Assembly: GCA_022414725.1 (NCBI GenBank)
Contig: CM039466.1
Span: 10,998,376 to 11,062,375, forward strand
From: Microglena sp. YARC
Lineage: Eukaryota > Chlorophyta > Chlorophyceae > Chlamydomonadales > Chlamydomonadaceae
Reading direction: 5' to 3'
Length of the DNA: 64,000 nt
Part shown: positions 25,561 to 39,700 of the stretch, one piece after another
How positions within the stretch are numbered: the stretch's first letter is position 1
Layout of the letters: the number at the start of each line of letters is the position of its first letter
The notes under the pieces: model-generated
Told to the model about the DNA's origin: nothing
The model's database searches: none
What the model saw: only the letters and a program-made list of their open reading frames with translations
Position numbers and translations under genes: made by a program

Positions 25561-25788
25561 TGTGGTGATGCAGGTTCATGGTACCGCATTCACTCTATGT
25601 GGATGTGGTGACGCAGGTTCATGGTACCGCATTCACTCTATGTGGATGTGGTGATGCAGGTTCATGGTACCGCATTCACTCTACGTGTATGTGGTGATGC
25701 AGGTTCATGGTACCGCATTCACTCTATGTGGATGTGGTGATGCAGGTTCATGGTACCGCATTCACTCTATGTGTATGTGGTGATGCAG
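25561..25788 (+). repeat. 43-bp minisatellite carrying splice-acceptor and exon-b sequence
   Basis: Five full units (starting about 25561, 25604, 25647, 25690 and 25733) plus a partial one read TGTGGTGATGCAGGTTCATG then GTACCGCATTCACTCTATGT and GGA. The real acceptor TGTGGTGATGCAG is the last partial unit. The 20-nt CAGGTTCATGGTACCGCATT part of each unit also occurs, with one change in the first 19 bases, inside exon b (25827-25846). The array is therefore an expanded intron-exon junction with a repeated potential 3' splice site. Confidence 0.85.
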
Positions 25789-25934
25789 GTGATGGGGAGA
25801 GGCCACATGCTTGCATCGGGGGAGCTCGCAGGTTCATGGTTCCGCATCGAGCGCAGCAGCACGAAACCATGATTGAGGCAGTACAGAACCACACGCCCCA
25901 AGTGCTCATGTCCGATGAGATTGGAACTCCCAAG
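25789..25934 (+). CDS. ycf45: Ycf45-like R3H/AAA ATPase, exon b (Walker B)
   Basis: The exon starts after GTGGTGATGCAG and ends at donor GTAGGG (25935). The split Gly codon from exon a is restored (NEIGG then DGERPH). It encodes DGERPHACIGGARRFMVPHR, then QQHETMIEAVQNHTPQVLMS and DEIGTPK. The DGxxPHxxIGxARR signature, the HExMIEAVxNHxP stretch and the acidic DEIGT pair are the strongly conserved centre of the Ycf45 ATPase. The usual residue before DEIGT is hydrophobic; here it is Ser. The frame is intact. The next exon joins in phase 0. The acceptor lies at the end of a 43-bp minisatellite. Confidence 0.88.
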
Positions 25935-25939
25935 GTAGG

Positions 25940-26311
25940 GAGGACTGTTGATTTATGATTGAGGCGGTACGCCATGATTGAGGCAGTACATAATCAGAAG
26001 CTGGTGCTCGTAGCTGAAAAGAAGAGCTCTGCTCCCCACCTTTCCGATATGCGAGCATCCAAATGAATAACAAATAATGTTTCTGAGACAGCTACGGTCC
26101 AGATATAAATGGCCATGAAGATATTACAGGACAGATGTGCAGAAATTAACTGAGAGATCTGCAGATTTATATTTAGAAATACCGAAATACAGATACAAGA
26201 GGGGGGCACGGACAAATATTTTGTACCGCAGCTTCGATATGGATTGAGAACCGCGAGCACATGTCGATACCATCGAAATCATGTTGATACACCCGGGGGG
26301 GGGGCGGGATA

Positions 26312-26312
<1 letters not shown>
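25940..26312. other. Intron DNA, no feature recognised
   Basis: First part of the 19.6-kb intron. GATTGAGGCGGTACGCCATG / GATTGAGGCAGTACATAATC near 25958-25995 are two more short copies of the exon-b segment that encodes MIEAV. This is another trace of exon-edge duplication. Beyond about 26000 nothing is recognisable. Confidence 0.55.

Positions 26313-26389
<77 letters not shown>
26313..26389. repeat. 77-nt uninterrupted poly(G)
   Basis: A pure G run preceded by two shorter G runs. It could form G-quadruplexes. It could also be an artefact of base calling or assembly. The Gly and Pro frames across it are meaningless. Confidence 0.9.
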
Positions 26390-26390
<1 letters not shown>

Positions 26391-26459
26391 CGACTGCGCT
26401 TTCGGATGCGCGTCCTGAATTCTGGTCCCTGACTAGGTTCCTCAAGTAGTCGAGCCTGG

Positions 26460-26580
26460 AGTTGAGCCCCGCCCCCCCACCCCCACCCCCACACACACAC
26501 CCTCCTCCCCACCCACCACACACACACACCATCTCTGCACACCATCAGCCCCCTCTCCCCCCCACACACACACCACACGA
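26460..26580. repeat. C-rich and CA-rich simple sequence
   Basis: CCCCCACCCCCACCCCCACA followed by (CA)n tracts. No gene is seen here or up to 26800. Confidence 0.8.
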
Positions 26581-26802
26581 GCAGACTCTCAAGTTCCTGA
26601 ATACAAGTTGAGTCAATTAAACCATGATAATGATGATGACAATGATAGATAGACTGATCAATAACGCCTTCAGCCCTTTTCATACCTGGGTGATCTCCTC
26701 CAAGGGCGCCGACTACTGAGCACCTAAGAAAGTTGCAAACATTCTAAAAACTGAATAACTTTGTCAAAACTTGATATTTGTTATTTTTGTTGTATTGTCG
26801 GA

Positions 26803-26990
26803 AAGGCCTTGACGAGATGACGCTCATGAGCCCCCCTTTCCTATGTAATACTGTCTGGGTGTCAAGATATGAAGCCTCAAGGGAGGGGGGTGGGGGGTGG
26901 GGGGTGGGGGGCAGGGGTGAAAATAAACAACTTCCAAACATGCGGTCTGCTAACTTTATTCCTGCCCCCCCCCCCCCCCCCTCGTACAGA
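26803..26990 (+). repeat. Dispersed ~180-bp repeat (GGCCTTGACGAGATGA), copy 1
   Basis: AAGGCCTTGACGAGATGACG, CCCCCCTTTCCTATGTAATA and CTGTCTGGGTGTC, then a G-rich run, GGGGTGAAAATAA, and TCTGCTAACTTTATTCCTG ending in poly(C). 48477-48635 matches it in the same orientation. Confidence 0.85.
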
Positions 26991-27034
26991 TACACATATA
27001 CTCAGATGTCCCTCTACCCACTTTATCTTTCTAG

Positions 27035-27311
27035 GAAGTTGCCGTAGTCAATAACATAGCCCAGAGATACAGTACAAAGATATTACTCATATGCAGATAT
27101 GACAGATAATGTACAGAGGTACAGATATTACACATATGCAGATGTTACAGAGAGACAAGGTACAGAGGTACAGATATTACACATACACAGATATTACAGA
27201 GAGATATCCAGATATGCGTGTATATTTCATTTACACACAGACATCCATTTTCCTGTCTTATCTCCCATTGGACCACCCTCACCTCACTCTTGAAGAACAC
27301 ACTAACTTTAA
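27035..27311 (+). pseudogene. Exon c decayed copy 1, split by a minisatellite
   Basis: TATCTTTCTAG is followed by GAAGTTGCCGTAGTCAATAA then CATAGCCCAG (27035-27064), encoding EVAVVNNIAQ; the real exon c reads EVSAANDIAQ. The copy is then interrupted by about 205 bp of AGATATTACACATATGCAG-type repeat. It resumes near 27270 with CCATTGGACCACCC and CTCTTGAAGAAC, matching the later part of exon c. It cannot encode a working segment. Confidence 0.75.
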
Positions 27312-27319
27312 TATTACTA

Positions 27320-27612
27320 CTACTGGTGCATAGATGTACAAGGTACATATATATGCACCTGATCAGATGTATGCATACATGCATATGCACAGATGTACGC
27401 ATATATGCGCATGCACAGATGTACACGTATACATGCACAGATGTACGCATATATGCACATGCACAGGTGTAAACATATATGCACATCCACAGATTTACAC
27501 ATATACATGCACAGATGTACGCATATATGCGCATGAACAGATGTACACATGTATGCACATGCACAGATGTACACATATATGCACATGCACAGATGTACAT
27601 ATACACATGTAC
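27320..27612. repeat. Border variant of the 48-bp satellite
   Basis: Alternating ~26- and ~22-bp half-units (ACAGATGTACGCATATATGC, then GCATGC or ACATGC). These show that the 48-bp unit of the main array is a dimer. The same variant recurs at 45175-45460, each time just before a copy of exon c. Confidence 0.8.
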
Positions 27613-27643
27613 TGACAACCCATTCCCCACCCTATGCCTCCAG

Positions 27644-27746
27644 GAAGTTTCAGCTGACAACGATATAGCCCAGTGCGGTGTGTTGGTGGTGGGCACAGCC
27701 CATGGAACCAAATTAATCACATTCTTGAAGAACACACTAACTTAAG
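27644..27746 (+). pseudogene. Exon c decayed copy 2
   Basis: Preceded by ACTGACAACCCATTCCCCAC and CCTATGCCTCCAG, nearly identical to the sequence before the real exon c. It encodes EVSADNDIAQCGVLVVGTAH then GTKLITFLKN, after which it runs into TLT and a stop. The real exon continues with ALAALVGDV. If spliced in, it would truncate the ATPase. It retains a good acceptor, so it is a possible poison exon or a skipped relic. Confidence 0.85.
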
Positions 27747-27759
27747 CTTACTAATACTG

Positions 27760-30700
27760 ATACATACACACATGTACGCATGTATGCATTTGCACAGATG
27801 TACACAGATACATGCAAACATGTACGCATGTATGCATTTGCACAGATGTACACAGATACATGCACACATGTACGCATGTATGCATTTGCACAGATGTACA
27901 CAGATACATGCACACATGTACGCATATATGCATTTGCACAGATGTACACAGATACATGCACACATGTACGCATGTATGCATTTGCACAGATGTACACATA
28001 TACATGCACACATGTACGCATGTATGCATTTGCACAGATGTACACAGATACATGCACACATGTACCCATGTATGCATTTGCACAGATGTACACAGATGCA
28101 TGCACACATGTATGCATTTGCACAGATGTACACAGATGTACATCATGCACACATGTACGCATTGAATGCATTTTTGCACAGATGTACACTTACATGCACA
28201 CATGTACGCATGTATGCATTTTGCACAGATGTACCATGTACACATGCACACATGTACGCATGCATTGTACACCATTTATCACACACACGTGTCGCAATTA
28301 TATGCACACGATGTACACATATACATGCACACATGCATTTGCACAGATGTACAACATATACATGCCACAACTATGTACGCATGTATGCTGCATTTGCACA
28401 GCCATTGATGCACACACAGAATTTCCATGCACACATGTACGCATGTATGCGCATTTGAACCACATATTACATGCACACATGTACGCATATATGCATTTGC
28501 ACAGATGTACACATATACATGCACACATGTACGCATGTATGCATTTGCACAGATGTAACACAGATACATGCACACATGTACGCATGTATGCATTTGCACA
28601 GATATCACAGATACATGCACACATGTACGCATGTATGCATTTGCACAGATGTACACATTATACATGCACACATGTACGCATGTAGGCTCTGCATTTGCAC
28701 AGATGTACACAGATACATGCACACATGTACGCATGTATGCATTTTGCACAGATGCTACACAGATACATGCACACATGTACGATGTATGCATTTGCACAGA
28801 TGTACACAGACAGCACACATGTACTGCAGTTTTGCACAGATGTACAACAGATACACATGCACACATGTACGCATTATGCATTGCACAGATGTACACAGAT
28901 ACATGCACACATGTACGCATGTGCATTTGCACAGATGACACATATACATGCACACATGTACGCATGTATGCATTGCACATGTACATGCACAGTGTATGCA
29001 CACAGATACAGATACAGATGTACGCATGTATGCATTTGCACAGATTGTATGCATGTGCACAGATGTGCACACGGCACAGATGCATTTTGCAAAGATACAC
29101 GCACACACATGATACATGCACACACGGCATGTATGCAGATATGCAAAACAGCATACGGCATGTATGCATTTTGCACAGATACACAGTACTATGCATATCG
29201 CACAGATGTACACATATACATGCCACACATTGCGCATGTGCACAGGATTTTAACACAGGGTAGAACTTTATGCACATACGCATGTATATGCACACATGAC
29301 ATGATGACACTGTACACGTGCTGCCACCACATGTTGCACAATACACAGATGCATACGCATGTATTGCACAGATGTACAGCACACATACGCATGTATGCAT
29401 TTGCACATGTTTTTTTTTTCCTACACATTTGCCCATACACCAGATACATTGGCAGGGATTACATGCACACATGTGACGCATGTGCACAGCGCACACATAT
29501 ACATGCACACATGTAACACAGAATGTAACACATATACATGCATCACTCCCGGGGGGGTATTGCATTTTTGCAGATGCACACAGTATGCCACACATGTAGC
29601 GCACATGTTGATACACAGATGCACAGATGTACACAGTGCAACTGTTTATAGATATAGTACGACACTGTACACAGATGCATTTGTGCACACATGTAGCATG
29701 TATGCATTTTGATACATGCGACACCATGTATGCCCAGATGTACCACAGATGTACACAGATACATGCACATGTACACAGATGCACACATCGCTGCACAGAT
29801 GTACTGCATTTGCGCAGATGTTAGCATGCAATGCATTTTGGATGTACACATATAATGGCACACCATTTGCACATGTGCATTTGCACATACATACATGCAG
29901 GTTTGCACATGTACACAGGATCAATGCACACATGTTACGCATGTATGTTTGCACAGATGTACACAGATACATGCACACATGTACGCATGTATGCATTTGC
30001 ACACAGATGAACACAGTACACATGTATTTACAGATGCACACATGTACGCATGTAAATGTGCACAGATGCTTTTGCACACATAACACGAAGATATAGCACT
30101 GATATACATGTATGCATATTACATGCATAATAAATGCACACATGTACGCATGTATGCGATTTGCATGAAAACAGATGTACACAGATCATTTCATGCAACA
30201 CATGTGTACACATGTATGCATTTGCACAGATTGTACACAGATACATGCACACACATGTACGCATGTACCCAGATACAACACAATGTATGCATTTGCCACA
30301 GATGTACACAGATTACATGCACACATGTACGCATGTATGCATTTGCACAGATGTGTCACACACGCAGTTACGCATTTTATGCATGCACACATGCATTTAC
30401 GATAATGCACACATGTAGATGTACACATTATACATATGCATTTGCATTTGCACAGATGTACACAGATACATGCACACATGTAACACAGATCGCATGTATC
30501 GGCACACATGTACCCGTATGCATTTGCACAGATGTACACAGATACATGCCACACATGTACGCATGTATGCATGCACAATTTGGCACAGATACACATACAC
30601 AGGTACATGCAACACATGTACCGCATAGCATTTGCACAGATGTACACATATGTACATGCACACATGTTACACATATACATGCACACACGCATGTATGCAT

Positions 30701-33700
30701 TTTTGATACATCCACACAGATGTACACATATACATGCACACATGTTACGCATGTGCACACATGCATTTGCATTTTGCCAGATGTACACAGATTTACATGC
30801 ACACGCATGTACGCATGTATACAGCACTCGCTTTGGTTTGCATTTTGGCGCTGACAGATGGTACATGGTATACATTATACATGCACACAGTGTGTGCATT
30901 ATGTATGTCTTGTGTGTTGTCATTCGCACATGACAATTCACATTATGTGTGGTTATTGCATGGTGAGCAGATGCATTTGCACCACACGGGATGTACACAG
31001 ATACACAGATACATGCACACATGTACGCATGTATTTGCATTTGCATGTACAGATGTACACATAGTTACATGCCACACATGTTATACGCATGTATGCATTT
31101 GCCATCGATGAATTTTTATGCAGATGTACACATTTGCGATAACACGCACACATGTGCACGCATGTATGTGGTGCATTTGCACAGACTGGTGTTACACAGA
31201 TGTACGCATGTATGCATTTTGCACAGATGATACTATGCCCACTGTAGATGTATCGCATGCCACCACAGGAATGTTATACACATTTGCACACAGATGTACA
31301 CAGATACATGCACACATGTACGCATGTATGCATTTGCACAGATACACAGTACACATACATGCACCACATGTACGCATGTATGGCATTTGCACAGATGTTA
31401 CACATGATACATGCACACATGTACGCATGTATGTTGCATTTGCATTGCAGATGTACACAGATACATGCACACATGTACGCATGTATGCATTTGCACAGAT
31501 GTACACAGATACATGCACACATGTATGTACGTACACATGTATGCATTTGCACAGGATGGTAACACAGATACATGCACACATGTACGCATGTATGCATTTG
31601 CACAGATGTACCACAGATACATGCACACATGTACGCATGTATGCATTTGCACAGATGTACACAGATGCATGCACACATGCGCATGTGCATGCATTTGCAC
31701 AGATGTACACAGATACATGCACACATGTACGCATGTATGGCATTTGCACAGAATGTACACATATACATGCACACATGTACGCATGTAGTGCATTTGCACA
31801 GGATGTACAGCAGATAATGCACACATTTTGTTTGTATGCATTTGCACAGTCATTTTGCAATTTTAGCACAGATACATGCACACATGTACGCATGTATGCA
31901 TTTTGCACAGATGTACACAGATACATGCACACATGTACGCATGTATGCATCTTTTGCACAGATGATCACATGTACGCATACATGTACACACACATGTACG
32001 CCATGTATGCAATTTTGCACAGATGTCCACAGATACATGCACACCATGTACGCATGTATGCATTTGCACAGATGTACACATTATACATGCAGTCACATGT
32101 ACGCATGCTTATGCATTTGCACAGATGTACTACAGATGCCAACACATGTACGCATGTATGCATTTGCACAGATGTACACATATTACATGCACACATGTAC
32201 GCATGCATTTGACATGCATTTGCACAGATGATTGTATGCAGATACATGCACACATGTACGCATGAATCTGGGTCTTTCTTGCAATAAATTTGCACAGATG
32301 TATACACTACATGCACACATGTACGCATGTATGCATTTGCACAGATGTACACAGATATACATGCACACATGTACGCTGTATGCATTTGCACAGATGTACA
32401 CAGATACATGCACACATGTATCGCAGTGCTTGCATTTTGCACAGATGTACACAGATACATGCACACATGTACATGTAATGGCATGTATGCATTTGCAACA
32501 GATGTACAACACATATACATGCACAACATGTACGCATGTATGCATTTGCACAGATGTACACAGATACATGCACACATGTACGCATGTATGCATTTGCACA
32601 GATGTAACAATATTACATGCACACATGTACGCGCATTATGCATTTACAGACACAGATATACATGCACACATGTCACGCATGTATGCATTTTGCAGATACA
32701 CAGATACATGCATGTGTACGCATGTATGCATTTGCAGCAGTATGCACAGAAACACATGTACGCATGTATGCATTTTTGCACAGATGTACACAGATACATG
32801 CCACATGTACGCATGTATGCATTTGCACAGATGTCACAGATACATGCACACATGTACGCATGTATGCATTTGCACAGATGTACACAGATACATGCACACA
32901 CAGTGTACACATGTACGCATGTATGCATTTGCACAGATGTACACAGATACATGCACACATGTACGCATGTATGCATTTGCACATGTACACACTACATGCA
33001 CACATGTACGCATGTATGCATTTGCACAGATGTACACAGATACATGCACACATGTACGCATGTATGCATTGCACATGTAGATGTACACACATACATGCAC
33101 ACATGTACGCATGTATGCATTTGCACAGATGTACACAGATACATGCACACATGTACGCATGTATGCATGCACAATGTACGCACACAGATGCCACATGATA
33201 CATTACACATGTACGCATGTATGCATTTGCACAGATGTACACATATACATGCACACATGTACGCATGTATGCATTTGCACAGATGTACACAGATACATGC
33301 ACACATGTACGCATGTATGCATTTGCACAGATGTACACAGATACATGCACACATGTACGCATGTATGCATTTGCACAGATGTACACATATATACATGCAC
33401 ACATGTACGCATGTATGCATTTGCACAGATGTACACAGATACATGCACACATGTACGCATGTATGCATTTGCACAGATGTACACAGATACATGCACACAT
33501 GTACGCATGTATGCATTTGCACAGATGTACACATATACATGCACACATGTACGCATGTACGCATGTGCATTTGCACAGATGTACACAGATACATGCACAC
33601 ATGTACGCATGTATGCATTTGCACAGATGTACACATATACATGCACACATGTACGCATGTATGCATTTGCACAGATGTACACAGATGGCATGCACACATG

Positions 33701-36700
33701 TACGCATTGTATGCATTTGCACAGATGCACAGATGTACACATGCACACATGTACATGCACACATGTACGCATGTATTTGCATTTGCACCACAGATGTACA
33801 CAGATACATGCACACATGTACGCATGTATGCATTTGCACAGATGTACACATATACATGCACACATGTACGCATGTATGCATTTGCACAGATGTACACAGA
33901 TACATGCACACATGTACGCATGTATGCATTTGCACAGATGTACACAGATACATGCACACATGTACGCATGTATGCATTTGCACAGATGTACACAGATACA
34001 CTTGCACACATGTACGCATGTATGCATTTGCACAGATGTACACAGATTTGCACATGCACACATGTACGCATGTATGCATTTGCACAGATTGTACACATAT
34101 ACATGCACACATGTTACGCATGTATGCATTTGCACAGATGTACACAGATACATGCACACATGTACGCATGTATGCATTTGCACAGATGTACACAGATACA
34201 TGCACACATGTACGCATGTATGCATTTGCACAGATGTACACAGATACATGCACACATGTACGCATGCATTTGCACAGATGCATTTACGCACAGATGTACA
34301 CATGTAGAACATGCACACACATGTACGCATGTATGCATTTGCACAGATGCAACACATGTACGCATGTATGTACACAGATACAGAAACATGCACACATGTA
34401 CGCATGTATGCATTGCACAGATGTACCACAGAATGTTGCATATACATGCACACATGTACGCATGTATGCATTTGCACAGATGCATACACATATACATGCA
34501 CACATGTACGCATGTATGCATTTGCACAGATGTACACAGATACATGCACACAGATGTACGCATATATGCATTTTTGCACAGATGTACACATATACATGCA
34601 CACATGTACGCATGTATGCATTTTGCACAGATGTACACAGATGCATGCACACATGTACGCATGTTATGCATTTGCACAAGATGTGTGTACAGACAGATAC
34701 ATGCACACATGTACGCATGTATGCATTTGCACAGATGTACACAGATACATGCACACATGTACGCATGTATGCATTTGCACAGATGTACACATATACATGC
34801 ACACATGTACGCATGTATGCATTTGCACAGATGTACACAGATACATGCACACATGTACGCATGTATGCATTTGCACAGATGTACACATATACATGCACAC
34901 ATGTACGCATGTATGCATTTGCACAGATGTACACATATACATGCACACATGTACGCATGTATGCATTTTGCACAGATGTACACATATACATGCACATGTA
35001 CGCATGTATGCATTTGCACAGATGTACACAGATACATGCACACATGTACGCATGTATGCATTTGCACAGATGTACACAGATACATGCACACATGTACGCA
35101 TGTATGCATTGCATTTTGCACACATGTGTATGCACACAGATACATGCACACATGTACGCATGTATGCATTTGCACACAGCATGTGCACACATTCATACAT
35201 GCACACATGTACGCATGTATGCATTTGCACAGATGTACACATATACATGCACACATGTACGCATGTATGCATTTGCACAGATGTACACAGACATGCACAC
35301 ATGTACGCATGTATGCATTTGCACAGATGTACACAGATACATGCACACATGTACGCATGTATGCATTTGCACAGATGTACAACAGATACATGCACACATG
35401 TACGCATGTATGCATTTGCACAGATGTACACATACACACATATACATGCACACATGTACGCATGTATGCATTTGCACAGATGTACACAGATACATGCACA
35501 CATGTACGCATGTATGCATTTGCACAGATGTACACAGATACATGCACACATGTACGCATGTATGCATTTGCACAGATGTACACAGATACATGCACACATG
35601 TACGCATGTATGCATTTGCACAGATGTACACATATACATGCACACATGTACGCATGTATGCATTTGCACAGATGTACACATATACATGCACACATGTACG
35701 CATGTATGCATTTGCACAGATGTACACAGATACATGCACACATGTACGCATGTATGCATTTGCACAGATGTACACATATACATGCACACATGTACGCAAT
35801 GTATGCATTTGCACAGATTACACAGATGCATGCACACATGTACGCATGTATGCATTTGCACAGATGTACACATATACATGCACACATGTACGCATGTATT
35901 GCATTTGCACAGATGCACAGTGCATGTACGCATGTATGCATTTGCACAGATGTGCACACATCATGCACACATGTACGCATGTATGCATCATTTGCACAGA
36001 TGATACATGCACACATGTACGCATACATGCACACATGGTACATGTGATGCGCAGTGTAAATGCATTTGCACAGATGCACAGATGTACACATATACATGCA
36101 CATGTACATGTACGCATGATATGCATTTGCACAGATGTACACAGATACATGCCACACATGTACGCATGTATGCCATTTGCACAGATGTACACAGATACAT
36201 GCACACATGTACGCATGTATGCATTTGTATCTCCACAGATGTACATCCACAGATGCATGCACACATGTACGCATGTATGCATTTGCACAGATGTTACACA
36301 GATACATGCACAATGTACGCATGTATGCATTTGCACAGATGTACACATTATGTACGCATGTATGCACACATGTACGCATGTGATGCATTTGCACAGATGT
36401 ACACATATACATGCACACATGTACGGCATGTGCTGCATTTGCACAGATGTACACATATACATGCACACATGTACGCATGTATGCATTTGCCACAGATGTA
36501 CATTTTGCACAGAATACATGCACACATGTACGCATGTATGCATTTGCACAGATGTACACAGATACATGCACACATGTACGCATGTATGCATTTGCACAGA
36601 TGTACACAGGTACATGCACACATGTACGCATGTATGCATTTGCACAGATGTACACATATACATGCACACATGTACGCATGTATGCATTTGCACAGATGTA

Positions 36701-39700
36701 CACAGATACATGCACACATGTACGCATGTATGCATTTGCACAGATGTACCACAGATACATGCACACATGTACGCATGTATGCATTTGCACAGATGTATTT
36801 GCACAGATACATGCACACATGTACGCATGTATGCATTTGCCACAGATGTACACAGATACATGCACACATGTACGCATGTATGCATTTGCACAGATGTACA
36901 CATATACATGCACACATGTACGCATGTATGCATTTGCACAGATGTACACAGATACATGCACACATGTACGCATGTATGCATTCCACAGATGTGCCACACA
37001 GATACATGCACACATGTACGCATGTATGCATTTGCACAGATGTACACAGATACATGCACATGTACATGTACGCATGTATGCATTATGCATTGTCACAGAT
37101 GTACCATATACATGCACACATGTACGCATGTATGCATTTGCACAGATGTACACAGATTACATGCACCACATGTTACGCATGTATGCATTTGCACAGATGT
37201 ACACATAATACATGCACACATGTACGCATGGTATGCATTTGCACGATGTACACAGATACATGCACACATGTACGCATGCATGTATGGAATTTTATGCATT
37301 TGCACAGATGTACACACATACATGCACACATGTACGCATTGTATGCATTTGCACAGATGTACACAGATACATGCACACATGTACGCATGTATGCATTTGC
37401 ACAGATGTACACATATACATGCACACATGTACGCATGTATGCATTTGCAAGATGTACACGATACATGCACACATGTACGCATGTATGCATTTGCACAGAT
37501 GTACACATATACATGCACACATGTACGCATGTATGCATTTGCACAGATGTACACAGATACATGCATCACATGTACGCATGTATGCATTTGCACAGATGTA
37601 CACAGAATACATGCACACATGTACGCATGTTATGCATTTTTGCACAGAGATGTGCACACAATACACAGATACATGGCACACATGTACGCATGTATGCATT
37701 TGCACAGATGTACACAGATACATGCACACATGTACGCATGTATGCATTTGCACAGATGTACACAGATGCATGCACACAGAATGTACGCATGTATGCATTT
37801 GCACAGATGTACACAGATGCACACATGTACGCATGTTATGCATTTGCACAGATGTACACATATACATGCACACATGTACGCATGTATGCATAATTGCCAC
37901 AGATGTACACAGAGATACATGCACACATGTACGCATATATGCATTTGCACAGATGTACATATACATGCACACATACGCACATGCACACATGTACGCATGT
38001 ATGCATTTGCACAGATGTACACAGATGCATGCACACATGTACGCATGTATGCATTTGCACAGATGTACACAGATACATGCACACATGTACGCATGTATGC
38101 ATTTGCACAATGTACACAGTATACATGCACACATGTACGCATGTATGCATTTGCACAGATGTACACATATACATGCACACATGTACGCATGTATGCATTT
38201 GCACAGATGTACACAGATACATGCACACATGTACGCATGTATGCATTTGCACAGATGTACACAGGATACTGCACACATGTACGCATGTATGCATTTGCAC
38301 AGATGTACACAGGTACATGCACACTGTACGCATGTATGCATTTGCACAGATGTACACATATACATGCACACATGTACGCATGTATGCATTTGCACAGATG
38401 TACACAGATACATGCACACATGTACGCATGTATGCATTTGCACAGATGACACAGATACTGCACACATGTACGCATGTATGCATTTGCACAGATGTACACA
38501 TATACATGCACACATGTACGCATGTATGCATTTGCACAGATGTACACAGATACATGCACACATGTACGCAATGCATTTGCACAGATGTACACAGATACAT
38601 GCACACATGTACGCATGTATGCATTTGCACAGATGTACACAATATACATGCACACATGTACGCATGTATGCATTTGCACAGATGTACACAGATACATGCA
38701 CACATGTACGCATGTATGCATTTGCACAGATGTACACAGATACATGCACACATGTACGCATGTATGCATTTGCACAGATGTACACAGATACATGCACACA
38801 TGTACGCATGTATGCATTTGCACAGATGTACACAGGATATACATGCACACATGTACGCATGTATGCATTTTGCACAGATGTACACAGATACATGCACATC
38901 ATGTACGCATGTATGCATTTGCACAGATGTACACAGATACATGCACACATGTACGCATGTATGCATTTGCACAGATGTACACAGATACATGCACACATGT
39001 ACGCATATATGCATTTGCACAGATGTACACATATACATGCACACATGTACGCATGTATGCATTTGCACAGATGTACACAGATGCATGCACACATGTACGC
39101 ATGTATGCATTTGCACAGATGTACACAGATACATGCACACATGTACGCATGTATGCATTTGCACAGATGTACACATATACATGCACACATGTACGCATGT
39201 ATGCATTTGCACAGATGTACACATATACATGCACACATGTACGCATGTATGCATTTGCACAGATGTACACAGATACATGCACACATGTACGCATGTATGC
39301 ATTTGCACAGATGTACACAGATACATGCACACATGTACGCATGTATGCATTTGCACAGATGTAACACAGGTACATGCACATGTACGCATGTATGCATTTG
39401 CACAGATGTACACAGATACATGCACACATGTACATGTATATTTGCACAGATGATACATATGTTATGCATTTGCACAGATGTACACAGATACATGCACACA
39501 TGTACGCATGTATGCATTTGCGACAGATGTACACAGATACATGCACACATGTAGCATGTATGCATTTGCACAGATGTACACAGATACATGCACACATGTA
39601 CGCATGTATGCATTTGCACAGATGTACACAGATACATGCACACATGTACGCATGTATGCATTTGCACAGATGTAACACAGATACATGCACACATGTACGC

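Noticed and set aside
26290..26530. Gly-rich and Pro-rich frames
   Set aside because: They are translations of the poly(G) and C-rich tracts.
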